A stretch of 64,000 nucleotides of DNA from Acidobacteriota bacterium (GCA_018000455.1 JAGNJW010000003.1:248001-312000); one strand, 5' to 3'; counted from the first letter of the stretch, positions 46,194-55,989 are shown. Numbers and translations: made by a program. The notes: a model not told the origin generated them from the letters alone.

Positions 46194-46904
46194 GTGTCCA
46201 GCCCCCGTCACCCTCGCCGTTCGTTCCTCGTCCAGCCGGCCCTGGCCGTGCTGGCTGCCCGGGCCGCCCTGGCCGCTCCGGCGTCCACCACCATCGCCCG
46301 AGCGCAGGCTGCCGACCGTGCGCGTCGTCGGCTGGCCAAGCCGGGACCCATGCTGCCACCCTCCCAGGCAGTCATCACCAGCGTGCGCGGCAAGCCGGGC
46401 GACCCCGACGAGTTGTCGGTGCTGTGGACGTTCGTGGTCAATGGCGATCCAGCCCAGGTCGGCGTCGCCGCCGGCGATGAGCACATCGCCGGCGGGCTCA
46501 TCACGCTCCACAAGGAGTTCGTGCTCAACGTGCCGACGGCGTCGATGATTCACGGCTTCGATGTCATCGACTTCAGCTCCAGCCGGCCCGGCGACAAGTT
46601 CGCCAAGTCGGGGCTCACCCGCGGCCAGGCCACGACCGTCAATGCCCCGACGGTGAACGAAGCCCCGATTCAGCTCGAGTGCCGGCTGCTTCACACGTTG
46701 CGCGTGCCCCCGATGCGCACGGTGCATATCGCCGAGGTGGTGGCGACGACGGTGCACGAGGGGATCTGTGATCCGGATGGCCGGCTGCGGCCCGAGGCGG
46801 CGGCGTTCTTCGGGATGGCCGCCGGGTGTGGTGAGTTCTTCACGCTCGGGCAACGGGTCGGGCACATCGGCCAGAGCGTCGGACGGCGCGACATCCGCTA
46901 TTGA
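46194..46904 (+). CDS. Flavin reductase-like FMN-binding protein
   Basis: A 236-residue protein whose residues about 50-236 form a split-barrel flavin reductase domain: AVITSVRGKPGDPDELSVLWTF, then GGLITLHKEFVLNVPT, FSSSRPGDKFAKSG and VHEGICDPDGRL. These proteins reduce FMN or bind it for other enzymes. The N-terminus has H-P-R-R-S-F-L followed by a hydrophobic, Ala-rich run. This resembles a Tat signal, which would export a folded flavoprotein. It is unusual for this family and could be a start-site artefact; the GTG start is not supported by a Shine-Dalgarno. Confidence 0.75.
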   Translation: MSSPRHPRRSFLVQPALAVLAARAALAAPASTTIARAQAADRARRRLAKPGPMLPPSQAVITSVRGKPGDPDELSVLWTFVVNGDPAQVGVAAGDEHIAGGLITLHKEFVLNVPTASMIHGFDVIDFSSSRPGDKFAKSGLTRGQATTVNAPTVNEAPIQLECRLLHTLRVPPMRTVHIAEVVATTVHEGICDPDGRLRPEAAAFFGMAAGCGEFFTLGQRVGHIGQSVGRRDIRY

Positions 46905-46980
46905 GTTCGCCCTGGCAGGCTCCTCCGCCCGCCGCGTCGTGACGCCGCCTGTCCGCCGTTGGGCTACGCTTGACCGCACA

Positions 46981-47418
46981 ATGAGACCCTCGGCCGACCC
47001 CGTCTCCATGGCCCGTCGCTGGCTGCTCGCCGTGCTGGTGCTCGGGATCTGCGGCATGGCCACGGAACTGGTGCTCCTGGCCCACTACGAGGAGCTCGAT
47101 CAGCTCATTCCGCTCGGACTCGGCGTGGCGGGCCTCGCCGTCCTGGCCTGGGTCACCGTGGCGCCAGGACCGGCGTCGGTCGCCGCCACGAAGGCCGTGA
47201 TGGCGGGTTTCGTCGTGTCGGGGGCGGTCGGGGTGTGGTTACACTTCCAGGCCAACGCCGAGTTCCAGCACGACATCGACCCGGCGCTCGCCGGCCTCGA
47301 CCTCGTCTGGAAAGTCCTCCAGGCCAAGGCGCCACCGGCGCTGGCCCCTGGCGCGATGGTACAACTGGGATTGCTGGGCTGGCTGTACGCTGTCCTGCAG
47401 GGGTCGTCGTCGGATTAG
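46981..47418 (+). CDS. Small four-helix membrane protein
   Basis: A 145-residue protein with four hydrophobic segments (LLAVLVLGICGMATELVLLA, LIPLGLGVAGLAVLAWVTVA and two more). No family is recognised. TACGCT ends ten bases before the ATG at 46981. It precedes the helix-hairpin-helix gene by 39 bases and may share its transcript. Confidence 0.6.
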   Translation: MRPSADPVSMARRWLLAVLVLGICGMATELVLLAHYEELDQLIPLGLGVAGLAVLAWVTVAPGPASVAATKAVMAGFVVSGAVGVWLHFQANAEFQHDIDPALAGLDLVWKVLQAKAPPALAPGAMVQLGLLGWLYAVLQGSSSD

Positions 47419-47457
47419 GCGCTGCCCAATCGTCCGTTCTCAACAAGGAGTGGCCGC

Positions 47458-48099
47458 ATGAATCGGATTCTTCTCGTCGCGTTCGCGTTCACCGCCGCCG
47501 TCTCGGCCGCTGCCGCCCCCGCCCTCGCGCAGGTCGGCAAGTCGCAGGGCGTGGTCGACGCCAATACCGTGCCCGAGGCCGACCTGGCGACGATGCCGCA
47601 CATGACGGCGGCGGTTGCCAAAGTGATCGTCGCGGCGCGGCCCTTCGACAGTCCAGTGGCGCTGCACAAGCTGCTCCTCGCCAACGGACTCACGGCCGCG
47701 CAGGCCGAGGCGTTTTACGGCAAGGCGTTCGTGCACGTCAATCTCAATACCGCCACCGCCGAGGAGATCATGCTCATCCCCGGCGCCGGCAAGCGGATGG
47801 CGCACGAGTTCGACGAGTACCGCCCGTGGAAGGCCTGGGCGCAGTTCGACAAGGAGATCGGCAAGTATGTCGACGCCAAGGAAGTGGCGCGTCTGGCTCA
47901 GTACGCTTTCATTCCGCTCAACCTCAACACCGCAACCGATGCCGAGATCCTGACGATTCCGGGCGCCGGGAACCGCATGCTGCGGGAGTTCAAGGAGTAC
48001 CGCCCCTGGAAGACCACCGCACAGTTCGACAAGGAAATCGGTAAGTATGTCGACGCCAAGGAAGTGCGCCGCCTCGCTCGCTACGTCACGATTCCATGA
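47458..48099 (+). CDS. Secreted helix-hairpin-helix protein (ComEA-like repeats)
   Basis: A 213-residue protein with a signal peptide (VAFAFTAAVSAAAAPALAQ). Three helix-hairpin-helix modules follow. Two of them are near copies: each has an LNTAT start, an I-P-G-A-G turn, an FxEYRPWK segment and a QFDKEIGKYVDAKEV helix. The first, N-terminal module is diverged. In ComEA such modules bind DNA at the cell surface, so extracytoplasmic DNA or peptidoglycan-linked binding is plausible but unproven. AAGGAGTGG precedes the ATG. Confidence 0.82.
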   Translation: MNRILLVAFAFTAAVSAAAAPALAQVGKSQGVVDANTVPEADLATMPHMTAAVAKVIVAARPFDSPVALHKLLLANGLTAAQAEAFYGKAFVHVNLNTATAEEIMLIPGAGKRMAHEFDEYRPWKAWAQFDKEIGKYVDAKEVARLAQYAFIPLNLNTATDAEILTIPGAGNRMLREFKEYRPWKTTAQFDKEIGKYVDAKEVRRLARYVTIP

Positions 48100-50435
48100 G
48101 CCTCATCGCTCATCCCCGCCCAGTCTTCTCCGTGGAGGCCGTGCGCGGCCTGCTGCTCACGCACTTCGGCATCGCAGGCGAGACCGCGCCGCTCGACAGC
48201 GAGCGCGATCAGAACGCTCACGTGCGATCGGCCCGCGGTCAGTTCACCTTCAAGATCGTGAACGCCGCCGAGCCCGAGAGCGCCATGGCCTTCCAGACGG
48301 CGCTTCTCAAGCATGTCGAGGCCGCTGCCCCGGACCTGCCGCTGCCACGCGTCATCGCGACCGTGACCGGCGCGGACCTGGCGTACACGACTGGGCCGTC
48401 TGGTGAGCGTCATGCGTTGCGCCTCGTCAGCTGGCTGCCCGGCGTGCCGATGGCCAGCGTGGGCCGCACGCCCGCCATCTGCGCCGGCGTCGGCCGTGCC
48501 CTCGGCCGGCTCGACGCCGCTCTTCTGAGCTTCGGCCACCCCGGCGCCTTCCGCGAGTTCGACTGGGACATTCGCGACGCGTTGGGTTCGCGCGCCCGTC
48601 TCGCTGCCGTTGCCGATCCCGAGCGGCGGCGGCTCGTGGCCTCGCACCTCGATGGCTTCGAGGCCCGAGTCGTTCCGTTCCTGGTGCGGCTGCGGCACTC
48701 CGTCATCCACAACGACGCCAACGACTGGAACGTGCTGGTCGACGCGTCAACCGGCGCCATCACCGGCCTCATTGACGTCGGCGATGCCGTGTTCGCGCCC
48801 ACTGTCGCCGAGGTGGCGGTGGCGGCGGCCTACGCGATGTTGGGGCAGGACGATCCTGCTGCTGTCTGCCTGGCCCTGGTGTCTGGCTACCACGGCGCCC
48901 TGCCACTCACCCCCGACGAGTGCGCCCTGCTCCCCGATCTCATCGCCGCCCGGCTGGCGATCAGCGTGACGATCTCGGCCACCCGGCAGGCGACCTCCGA
49001 CGATCCGTATCTCTTCGTGAGCGAGACACCGGCGTGGGCACTGCTCGCGTGGCTGGCGTCGCCCGAGGGCGCCGGTCTCGGCGCCGCGATCGAAAGTGCC
49101 TGCGCCAGGCCCGGCAGCGCTTCGCTGCCCCCCGGACTCGACGATGTGGAGCTGGCCGATGCCCGCCGGCGGCTCCTCGGCAAGAACCTCAGCCTCAGCT
49201 ACCGGACGCCCCTTCACATCGTGTCCGGCCGGGACGTCTGGTTGACCGACTCGGCGGGGCGGCGATATCTCGACTGCTACAACAACGTCGCCCACATCGG
49301 CCACTGCCATCCACGCGTGGTCGAGGCGCTCTCGGCGCAGGCCGCGCGTCTCAACACCAACACCCGCTACCTCCACGAGAACGTCATCGCCTACGCCGAG
49401 CGGCTGCGGCGCACGCTGCCCGACGGACTCGACACCTTCTTCTTCTGCAACTCCGGCAGCGAGGCCAATGACCTCGCCTTGAGGCTGGCGCGCACCGCGA
49501 CCGGCCGCCATGCCATCGCCGTGCTCGACTGGGCGTACCACGGACACACGCAGGCACTCATCGAGATCAGCCCCTACAAGTACAAGCGCCGCGGCGGGCC
49601 AGGCAAAGCGCCGTTCGTCACCGAACTGCCGCTGCCGGAGGTTTACCGCGCGCCCGACGACTGGCCGCCCTTCGAGCACGGGGCGCGCTTTGCCGCCGAG
49701 GCCCGGCGGCGCCTAGCCGCCGTCGCTTCGCCCGAGCATCCAGCGGCCTTCATCGCCGAGACGATTCCCAGCGTGGGCGGGCAGGTCTTCCTGCCCGAGG
49801 GGTATCTAGCCGAGGTCTATGCCGCCGTTCGCGCCGCCGGTGGCCTGTGCATCGCCGATGAGGTGCAAGTGGGTTTCGGACGTGTCGGCACCGGCATGTG
49901 GGCGTTCGAGGAGCACGGTGTCGTGCCTGACATCGTGACGATGGGTAAGCCGGCCGGCGCGGGGCATCCGCTGGGCATCCTGGCGACGACGCGGGCGTTG
50001 GCCGATCGCTTCGCCAACGGCATGGAGTACTTCAACACCTTCGGCGGCAATCCTGTCTCGTGTGCGGTCGGCCTGGCCGTGCTCGACGTGCTCGACGACC
50101 AGGGGCTGCTCGAGAACGCCCGCGTCCAGGGCGACTACCTGCTCGGCCGCTTCCGCGCGCTGGCGGACCGGCACTCCGCCATCGGCGACGTGCGCGGTCG
50201 TGGGTTCTTCTTCGGGATCGAGCTCGTGACCGACCGGCGCGCCAAGACCCACGACGGCGCCACCGCGTCAGCGGTCGTGAGCGAGGCCCTGCGCCAGGGT
50301 GTGCTCATCGGCACAGATGGGCCCCACGACAACGTGATCAAGCTGCGGCCGCCAATGACGTTCACCCGGGTTCATGCCGACCGGCTGGTCGACGTCCTCG
50401 ATGGCGCGCTGACCACCGCCGCGCGCCCGACCTGA
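48096..50435 (+). CDS. Fusion of APH-like kinase and class III PLP enzyme (phospholyase/aminotransferase)
   Basis: A 779-residue fusion. Residues 1 to about 340 are an aminoglycoside-phosphotransferase-like kinase with the catalytic loop HNDANDWN (H205, D207, N212) and a following IDVGD metal site. Residues about 360-779 are a class III aminotransferase-fold enzyme, with [16 protein letters not shown], the [11 protein letters not shown] motif and the PLP Lys K618 in [12 protein letters not shown]. The closest relatives I know are ethanolamine-phosphate and 5-phosphohydroxylysine phospholyases, which release phosphate from an amino-alcohol phosphate. A fused kinase would make that phosphate from the free amine alcohol. 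Substrate is not settled; hydroxylysine or ethanolamine is plausible. The start overlaps the upstream stop. Confidence 0.85.
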   Translation: MSLIAHPRPVFSVEAVRGLLLTHFGIAGETAPLDSERDQNAHVRSARGQFTFKIVNAAEPESAMAFQTALLKHVEAAAPDLPLPRVIATVTGADLAYTTGPSGERHALRLVSWLPGVPMASVGRTPAICAGVGRALGRLDAALLSFGHPGAFREFDWDIRDALGSRARLAAVADPERRRLVASHLDGFEARVVPFLVRLRHSVIHNDANDWNVLVDASTGAITGLIDVGDAVFAPTVAEVAVAAAYAMLGQDDPAAVCLALVSGYHGALPLTPDECALLPDLIAARLAISVTISATRQATSDDPYLFVSETPAWALLAWLASPEGAGLGAAIESACARPGSASLPPGLDDVELADARRRLLGKNLSLSYRTPLHIVSGRDVWLTDSAGRRYLDCYNNVAHIGHCHPRVVEALSAQAARLNTNTRYLHENVIAYAERLRRTLPDGLDTFFFCNSGSEANDLALRLARTATGRHAIAVLDWAYHGHTQALIEISPYKYKRRGGPGKAPFVTELPLPEVYRAPDDWPPFEHGARFAAEARRRLAAVASPEHPAAFIAETIPSVGGQVFLPEGYLAEVYAAVRAAGGLCIADEVQVGFGRVGTGMWAFEEHGVVPDIVTMGKPAGAGHPLGILATTRALADRFANGMEYFNTFGGNPVSCAVGLAVLDVLDDQGLLENARVQGDYLLGRFRALADRHSAIGDVRGRGFFFGIELVTDRRAKTHDGATASAVVSEALRQGVLIGTDGPHDNVIKLRPPMTFTRVHADRLVDVLDGALTTAARPT

Positions 50436-50452
50436 CCCGGCGGCGGCACCGA

Positions 50453-52771
50453 TCAGAAGCGCCACAGGCGCGTTGCCTTCACGACGAACGTGCGGTTGAC
50501 CAGATCCGGAAAACCGACGCGATTGAGCGTGTCGCGCCCGTCGCTGTAGACGACGAAGAGGTCGCTGCCCGGCCGGTACTCCCACCGGTAACGCAGGCTG
50601 GCGCTGAGCGTGCTCGCCGTGGAGTTGTACTGCAGCAGGCCGCTCACAGCCATTTGCGCCGACAGCATCAAGTTCAGCCGGTTCGTGACCAGCGTCGTCG
50701 TGGCGGCGCCGGTCGAGAGGTCCAGCCGGTTCAGCGTGATGCCAGGCTCGATCGAGAATCGTGGCGAGACTTCGACCAGGCCGCGATAGCCGATCTCGCT
50801 GTTGCGGCCGTTGTAGAAGGAACCGGTGCCGAGCGTGACCGTGCCCGACAGGCGTCGCTGCGGTCCGAATTGGAAGGCGGTGCGGAAGTCGCCGAAGCGG
50901 TGCTCGCCCTGCGGGATGACGAGGCCTGGCACGATCGTGAAGCTCTCCGGTAGACGCTCGAAGTTGCGCGAGGCGTCGATGGTCCACTGATCGCTGTTGT
51001 GGAACTCGAGGCGATAGGTGCCCTTGGCCTCACGCGTCTCGAGCACGCCGCTGTTGTTGGTGATGTGGTCGAACTCCACCTCGAAGCTGTGCTTCCTGAT
51101 CCGTTGGCTCGTGGCCGTACGCGGGCTGAAGCGCAGCTGGCCGTAGTTGCGGCGGAACGCCTGGCGGCGCAGGAAGCCGATCTGCGGGTCGAAGCTCCTG
51201 CCGACCATCAGATGCTCGTAGCGTGCCCCGTAGCGGTCGCCCGAGTACTCGAACTCGCCTCGGTAGCTGCTGCGCTCGCGGAGCGGGCCCGAGGTGCCGC
51301 CGGTGTCGCTGGCAACGAAGAACCCTTGGGCGATCACGTTCTGGAAGAAGGCCATGTTGGCGTCGACGCCCACGACGCCGCTGGTCGGGCCGCCCGACGG
51401 CGCTCGGAAGGTGCCGATGACGCCGACATTGCTCCGCCGCAGCACGTCACGCCGCAACCGCAGCACCGAAAAATTGGTCATCGGTGAGGCGCTGGCCGTG
51501 CCGTCCGCGGCCGACTCGGTCTGCATGTTCAGCATCCCCAGGCTGTACTTGCCGGCGCGTCCGCTGACGCGGCCGCCGCCGACAATCGGCACGGCGACGC
51601 CGTTGTTGAGGCCGATGCGCCGGCTGTAGAAGACGACCGGCGCCAGGCTCGGCGTGCTGTTCCTGGCGCCGACACTGCCGCCGCCGCCGCCACGCTGATC
51701 GCCGCCGAAGGCAAAGAGGCCCTGCCCTTCGAGGAAGAAGTCACGCTTCTCCGGGAAGAACAGGCTGAAGCGGGTGAGGTTCACCTGCTGCTGGTCTTCC
51801 TCGACCTGCGCGAAGTCGGTGCGGTAGGTGAGATCGGCCACGAGGCTGCGCGTCAGCGCGTACTTGACGTCACCGCCGGCGTTGACCGCCGGATCGTTGG
51901 TGAAGGGCGGTGTCGCCGCGCGGTTGGTCGTCATCGAACCGATGGCGTACGGCTTGACCTCGAGATTGGCCGAGCGTCCCGGCGTCTCGACGCCGACCAG
52001 CGTCGCGAAGATGTCGAACTTGTACATCGCGCGGTTGCCCGCGGCGGCCGGGATCGGCGAGATCGACGACAGCTCGTTCTTCCAGCGCACGACCCGGCGC
52101 AGATTGAAACCCCAGATCTGCGGTCCGCTGTTCTTGAAGCGCAGCGACCTGAAGGGAATGGCGATCTCGGTCGACCAGCCGTCGGCCAGGATCTTCGAGC
52201 GCGTGAACCAGATGGTGTTCCAGTCGTTGTTGTTGTTGCGCTCGTCGAACACTTCCTGGTCGCGCAGGGCCCCGAGCGCGTTGGTCTGGAAGAAATAGCC
52301 GCTCCGGCGGGTGTAGAGCGGGTCGATCGACACCGTGAGGTTGTCGTTCTGGAAGATGTTGAAGTTGTCGCGTCTGAGTTCGTTCGCGATGCGCTTCTCC
52401 GGTGCCGAGTCGTACGACCTGACCGAGACGTAGAAGTTGCGGTCGTCGAAGAAGAGCCAGGCCTCGGTACGTTCGGTCGCCGGCTCTCCTTCGCGTGGCT
52501 CCATCTGCACGAAGTGCGTGATGGCCTTGGTCTGGCGGTAGGCGGCTTCGTCGAGGGCGCCATCCACCGTCAGGGGTGTGGCGAGCCGCGTCGCCCGCAG
52601 CGTTACGCGGCCGAGGGCGTCTTCGGCGTAGACCTCCGGCGCGATGGGCGCCGGCGCCGTGTTTGGCGGCAGCGCCACCGGTTGTGCGGCCGAGGATCCG
52701 GCCAGCAGCATCGCGGTCACGGCGCTGGCGACAACGCGGGCGGTGCGGCGGGTGAAGTGGTGGACGGGCAA
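50453..52771 (-). CDS. DUF5916 family outer-membrane protein (tandem copy 2)
   Basis: A 772-residue exported protein. The N-terminal 200 residues are a CBM9-like beta sandwich (TPLTVDGALDEAAYRQ, AWLFFDDRNFYVSVRSYDS) and the rest is a DUF5916 beta-barrel-like region (FSLFFPEKRDFFLEGQGLFAFGG, TDFAQVEEDQQQVNL) ending in an aromatic residue (LWRF), as outer-membrane proteins do. No function is known. The TTG start at 52771 is chosen because GGAAGGA lies upstream and a signal peptide follows. It is 17 bases downstream of a close paralogue. Confidence 0.85.
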   Translation of the reverse strand: MPVHHFTRRTARVVASAVTAMLLAGSSAAQPVALPPNTAPAPIAPEVYAEDALGRVTLRATRLATPLTVDGALDEAAYRQTKAITHFVQMEPREGEPATERTEAWLFFDDRNFYVSVRSYDSAPEKRIANELRRDNFNIFQNDNLTVSIDPLYTRRSGYFFQTNALGALRDQEVFDERNNNNDWNTIWFTRSKILADGWSTEIAIPFRSLRFKNSGPQIWGFNLRRVVRWKNELSSISPIPAAAGNRAMYKFDIFATLVGVETPGRSANLEVKPYAIGSMTTNRAATPPFTNDPAVNAGGDVKYALTRSLVADLTYRTDFAQVEEDQQQVNLTRFSLFFPEKRDFFLEGQGLFAFGGDQRGGGGGSVGARNSTPSLAPVVFYSRRIGLNNGVAVPIVGGGRVSGRAGKYSLGMLNMQTESAADGTASASPMTNFSVLRLRRDVLRRSNVGVIGTFRAPSGGPTSGVVGVDANMAFFQNVIAQGFFVASDTGGTSGPLRERSSYRGEFEYSGDRYGARYEHLMVGRSFDPQIGFLRRQAFRRNYGQLRFSPRTATSQRIRKHSFEVEFDHITNNSGVLETREAKGTYRLEFHNSDQWTIDASRNFERLPESFTIVPGLVIPQGEHRFGDFRTAFQFGPQRRLSGTVTLGTGSFYNGRNSEIGYRGLVEVSPRFSIEPGITLNRLDLSTGAATTTLVTNRLNLMLSAQMAVSGLLQYNSTASTLSASLRYRWEYRPGSDLFVVYSDGRDTLNRVGFPDLVNRTFVVKATRLWRF

Positions 52772-52788
52772 GGGGCGGAGGGTCCTTC

Positions 52789-55140
52789 CTACCAGCGGAA
52801 CAACTTCGTCAGCTTGACCACTACCGAGCGGTTCTCCATTTCTGGAAGCCACCCGGGACGCGTGGTCGTCGTTCGGCCGTCGCTGTAGACGACGAACAGC
52901 TCGCTGCCGAGCTGATATTCCCAACGGAAGCGCACGTTCGTCGACACCGACTGCGTGCGCGACTGGTACTGGACCAGCGCCGCCACGAACATCCGCGGAG
53001 TAACCGTGTAGGTCAGGCGTGAGCTCGCCAGGTTGGAGTTGCCATCGCCGTACGGACCGGCGACGCGGTTGTACGACAGATTGGGCTCGAGGTACAGCTG
53101 CGGCGTGAACTCGACGCGGCCGCGCCAGCTGATTTCCGACAGCGTGCCATCGTAGAAGCCACCGTGCGCCACCGTGATGCCGCCGCTGACGCGGCGCTGG
53201 TTGCCCATGAAGTACGAGATCTTGCTCTGGGTGAAGCGGTACCCGCCGACTGGCACGGTGACGCCGCGGGCGACCTCGAACGGCTCGACCAGCGCCTCGT
53301 AGGACTGCGTCACTTCGGCGTTGAGGAAGTCACCGGTGTTCAGCTCCGCATTGAACGATCCCTGGTACTCCTCCGACTCGACGTGTCCGCTGACCGAGCC
53401 GGTGATGTAGTCGGCGCTGGCCTGATAGGTCAGCTTGCGGACACCGGCCGCTTGCGGCCGAGGGCTGAAGCGGAGCTGCCCGTAGGAGCGGCGGAAGGCC
53501 GTACGTCGCATGAAGCCGACTTCCGGATTGAGGCCGTCGCCGACGAACAGGTGTTCCGCATTCACGCCATAGCGATCGGCGTTCCAGTCGAATCGGCCGC
53601 GGTAGCTCTGTTCGCTGCCGGTTGTGCCGCTCGTCTTGGTGCCAGCCCAATAGGCGTTGATGAAGATGTCGCTCCTGACGTTCAACTGCGCGTCGACACC
53701 CGCCGAGTAGTTGGCCGCGGAGTTGCCGGCCGAGGGATTGCGGCTGGTGGCCACCATCCCGATGCGGCTGCGGCTGAGGATGTCGCGGTTGACCCGCAGC
53801 ACCGAGAAGTTCGTCATCGGCACGCCCGCCTCGGGCACGTCGTTGGTCTCCATGGTCAGCGCGCCCACCTGCCAGCCACCAGTGCGTCCGAGCACGCGTC
53901 CACCCGCGAGGAGCGGCACGACCGTGTCATCGGAGAGCCCGATGCGCCGGCTGTAGAAGAGGATGGGCGTCAGGTTGTTACCGCCTCCGCCGCCTCCGCC
54001 TCCGCCTCCGCCTCCGCCTCCGCCCCCCCCACCGCCGCCGCCTACGCCGCCGAAAGCGAACGCGTCCTGGCCTTCCAGAAAGAAGTCGCGTTTCTCCGGG
54101 AAGAACAGCGAGAAGCGCGTCAGGTTCACCTGGGCATCATCGTCTTCGACCTGGGCGAAGTCGGTGTTGTAGCTGAAGTCGGCGACGAACTGCTGGGTCA
54201 CGCCCCACTTGGCGTCGAGTCCGAAGTTGGCGTCGGCCTTGTTGTTGAAGGCCGGCGTACCGGCGCGGTCCGTGAGCACGGAGCCGAGGGCGTATGGCTT
54301 GACGTCGAGGTTGATCGACTTGCGGGGCGGCTCCATGCCGACGAGCGCCGCGGCGTCCGACAGCTTGTTGAGACCGCGGCGGCCCCACGAGCGCGGCACA
54401 GGTATCAGGTACGAGACTTCGTTCTTCCAGCGCACCATGCGGCGCAGGTTGACGCTCCAGGCATCGCCGCCTTCGCGGAAGCGAATCGATCTGAAGGGCA
54501 CACGGATCTCGACGCTCCATCCGCCGTCGAAGTCCTGCGCTTTCGACTGCCACAACCCGTTCCAGTTGGAGCTCGGCTGCTCATTGGTGGTCGACCAGTC
54601 GAACATGCCGCCGAGGCGGTTGGCCGAGAATCCGAAGCCGTTACGACGGTCGTTGAACGTATCGAACACGACCGCCAAGTGGTCGTTGTTGTACATGTTG
54701 AACGAGTCCCGCCGCATCTCGCTCGCCACGCGTCTGGTCGGCTCCGACTCGTACATCTTCGCGCCGACGTAGATGTTCTCGTCGTCGAAGAAGATCCACG
54801 CTTCGGTCTTCTCGGTGGCCGGCTGGCCCTCGTTCGGTTCCTGCTGGACGAAGTCGCGAAGCGGCGCGACCGTGGCGTAGACGGCCTCGGTGAGCGCGCC
54901 GTCGAGCGCGAAATCGCCGGAAATGCGCACGGCGTGCACGGTGGCCTTGCCAGCGGCGTCGCGCGTCATCATGATTGCAGGCTCCGCCGGCGTGCCGGGC
55001 ACGCCCGGGCCCGTGAGGGCACTGGCACGGGCCGGCTCGGCCACGATCTGCGCGCGCACCGGTGGCGCCCAGAGCACGAGCAGGGCGACGATCGCGGCCC
55101 AGAGCCCCGGCGATCGACGAATCAGGAAAGACACGACCAC
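52789..55140 (-). CDS. DUF5916 family outer-membrane protein (tandem copy 1) with poly-Gly tract
   Basis: A 783-residue paralogue of the next gene downstream. A signal peptide (LWAAIVALLVLWAPPVRA) precedes a CBM9-like domain (VRISGDFALDGALTEAVYA, AWIFFDDENIYVGAKMYESE) and DUF5916 (FSLFFPEKRDFFLEGQDAFAFGG). The C-terminus is LFRW. Directly after AFAFGGV comes a run of 21 Gly (G367-G387), absent in the paralogue apart from a short Gly run. The run lies in what would be a surface loop or turn. Copies 1 and 2 form one operon. Confidence 0.85.
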   Translation of the reverse strand: MVVSFLIRRSPGLWAAIVALLVLWAPPVRAQIVAEPARASALTGPGVPGTPAEPAIMMTRDAAGKATVHAVRISGDFALDGALTEAVYATVAPLRDFVQQEPNEGQPATEKTEAWIFFDDENIYVGAKMYESEPTRRVASEMRRDSFNMYNNDHLAVVFDTFNDRRNGFGFSANRLGGMFDWSTTNEQPSSNWNGLWQSKAQDFDGGWSVEIRVPFRSIRFREGGDAWSVNLRRMVRWKNEVSYLIPVPRSWGRRGLNKLSDAAALVGMEPPRKSINLDVKPYALGSVLTDRAGTPAFNNKADANFGLDAKWGVTQQFVADFSYNTDFAQVEDDDAQVNLTRFSLFFPEKRDFFLEGQDAFAFGGVGGGGGGGGGGGGGGGGGGGGGNNLTPILFYSRRIGLSDDTVVPLLAGGRVLGRTGGWQVGALTMETNDVPEAGVPMTNFSVLRVNRDILSRSRIGMVATSRNPSAGNSAANYSAGVDAQLNVRSDIFINAYWAGTKTSGTTGSEQSYRGRFDWNADRYGVNAEHLFVGDGLNPEVGFMRRTAFRRSYGQLRFSPRPQAAGVRKLTYQASADYITGSVSGHVESEEYQGSFNAELNTGDFLNAEVTQSYEALVEPFEVARGVTVPVGGYRFTQSKISYFMGNQRRVSGGITVAHGGFYDGTLSEISWRGRVEFTPQLYLEPNLSYNRVAGPYGDGNSNLASSRLTYTVTPRMFVAALVQYQSRTQSVSTNVRFRWEYQLGSELFVVYSDGRTTTTRPGWLPEMENRSVVVKLTKLFRW
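53980..54042. repeat. CCGCCT hexanucleotide-like microsatellite in a coding gene
   Basis: 63 bases with mostly CCGCCT units on the plus strand encode 21 Gly in a row on the minus strand. Copy-number change of the 6-base units keeps the frame and changes the linker by two residues. Confidence 0.85.
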
Positions 55141-55268
55141 GGGAAGCCTTCATTGGAACACACGGCGCCGAGCTCCCGCCACGGCTGGTGCGTAACGAAT
55201 TGTCTCCGCAGGCGTCGCCGATGACATCCGGAGGCGAACCTCTGATCGCCGGCGCCGAGCAAAGGAGA

Positions 55269-55300
55269 ACGGCCGGACCGCCGCGAGGCAGTCCGGCCGT
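55269..55300 (-). terminator. Hairpin downstream of the GNAT gene
   Basis: ACGGCCGGAC pairs with GTCCGGCCGT across a 12-base loop, 27 bases past the GNAT stop. No T run follows. It separates the S8-GNAT operon from the DUF5916 operon. Confidence 0.7.
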
Positions 55301-55326
55301 TGGGGAGCCAGGAGGGCGCTCGTGGA

Positions 55327-55989
55327 CTAGTGGACCTGCTGGTCGCGCGCCGTGCGCGCAGCCTTCCAGTCGTCCGCCAGAATCGACCACAGGTGCTGGT
55401 CGTGGTGCTGACCGTGGCGGGCGAACGACTGCCGCAAGACGGCTTCGCGCACCGCGCCGACCTTGGCCAGGGCACCGTTGCCCCGGCCGTTCAGGACGGC
55501 TGCGCGCGCTTCGAGGCGGCGCACGCCAATCCAGTCGATGGCGAACTCGACGACCATCGGCGCCGCTTCGGCGAAGATGCCCGTGCCCCAGTAGGCCGAG
55601 CCCATCACGAAGCCCCACTCCGCCGTGTCGAACGACGGATCGAGCTGGCGCACCTGGAAGATGCCCACGGCGGTGTCGGTGCCGGCCGGCACCACCGCGA
55701 AGCAGGCGTAGCGGCCCGCCGCCTGCTCGATCCCCGCCCACTCGATGAAGCGGCGGAAGCCTTCCGCCGTGCTCGGCGGCGGCGAGATGAAGCGCGCCAC
55801 CTCCTCGGTGGTGAGGAGCCGGAAGAGCGATTCGGCGTCATCCGCGCGCAGAGCGCGCAGCGTCACCGCGTCTGAGGACAGCACCGGCAGCTGCTGCCGC
55901 CAGTCGGTCGAGGTCGTGTCGTGTGCGGCCGGGTATTCCATGGCCGGAAGCGCCGCGTGCAGCGACTCGGAGAACGGCATCTTCTCCAT
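55327..55989 (-). CDS. GNAT-family N-acetyltransferase (RimJ/RimL-like)
   Basis: A 220-residue acetyltransferase with VTLRALRADDAESLFRLLTT at the start of the domain, AEWGFVMGSAYWGTGIFAEA as the acetyl-CoA pyrophosphate loop, and RRLEARAAVLNGRGNGALAKVG. Such enzymes acetylate N-termini of ribosomal proteins or small amines. The start overlaps the subtilase stop by one base (TAATG), so the two are coupled. Confidence 0.85.
   Translation of the reverse strand: MEKMPFSESLHAALPAMEYPAAHDTTSTDWRQQLPVLSSDAVTLRALRADDAESLFRLLTTEEVARFISPPPSTAEGFRRFIEWAGIEQAAGRYACFAVVPAGTDTAVGIFQVRQLDPSFDTAEWGFVMGSAYWGTGIFAEAAPMVVEFAIDWIGVRRLEARAAVLNGRGNGALAKVGAVREAVLRQSFARHGQHHDQHLWSILADDWKAARTARDQQVH

Noticed and set aside
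53164..55224. Long plus-strand frame opposite the DUF5916 gene
   Set aside because: It lacks any domain pattern and mirrors the coding strand; the minus strand carries the clear CBM9/DUF5916 protein.
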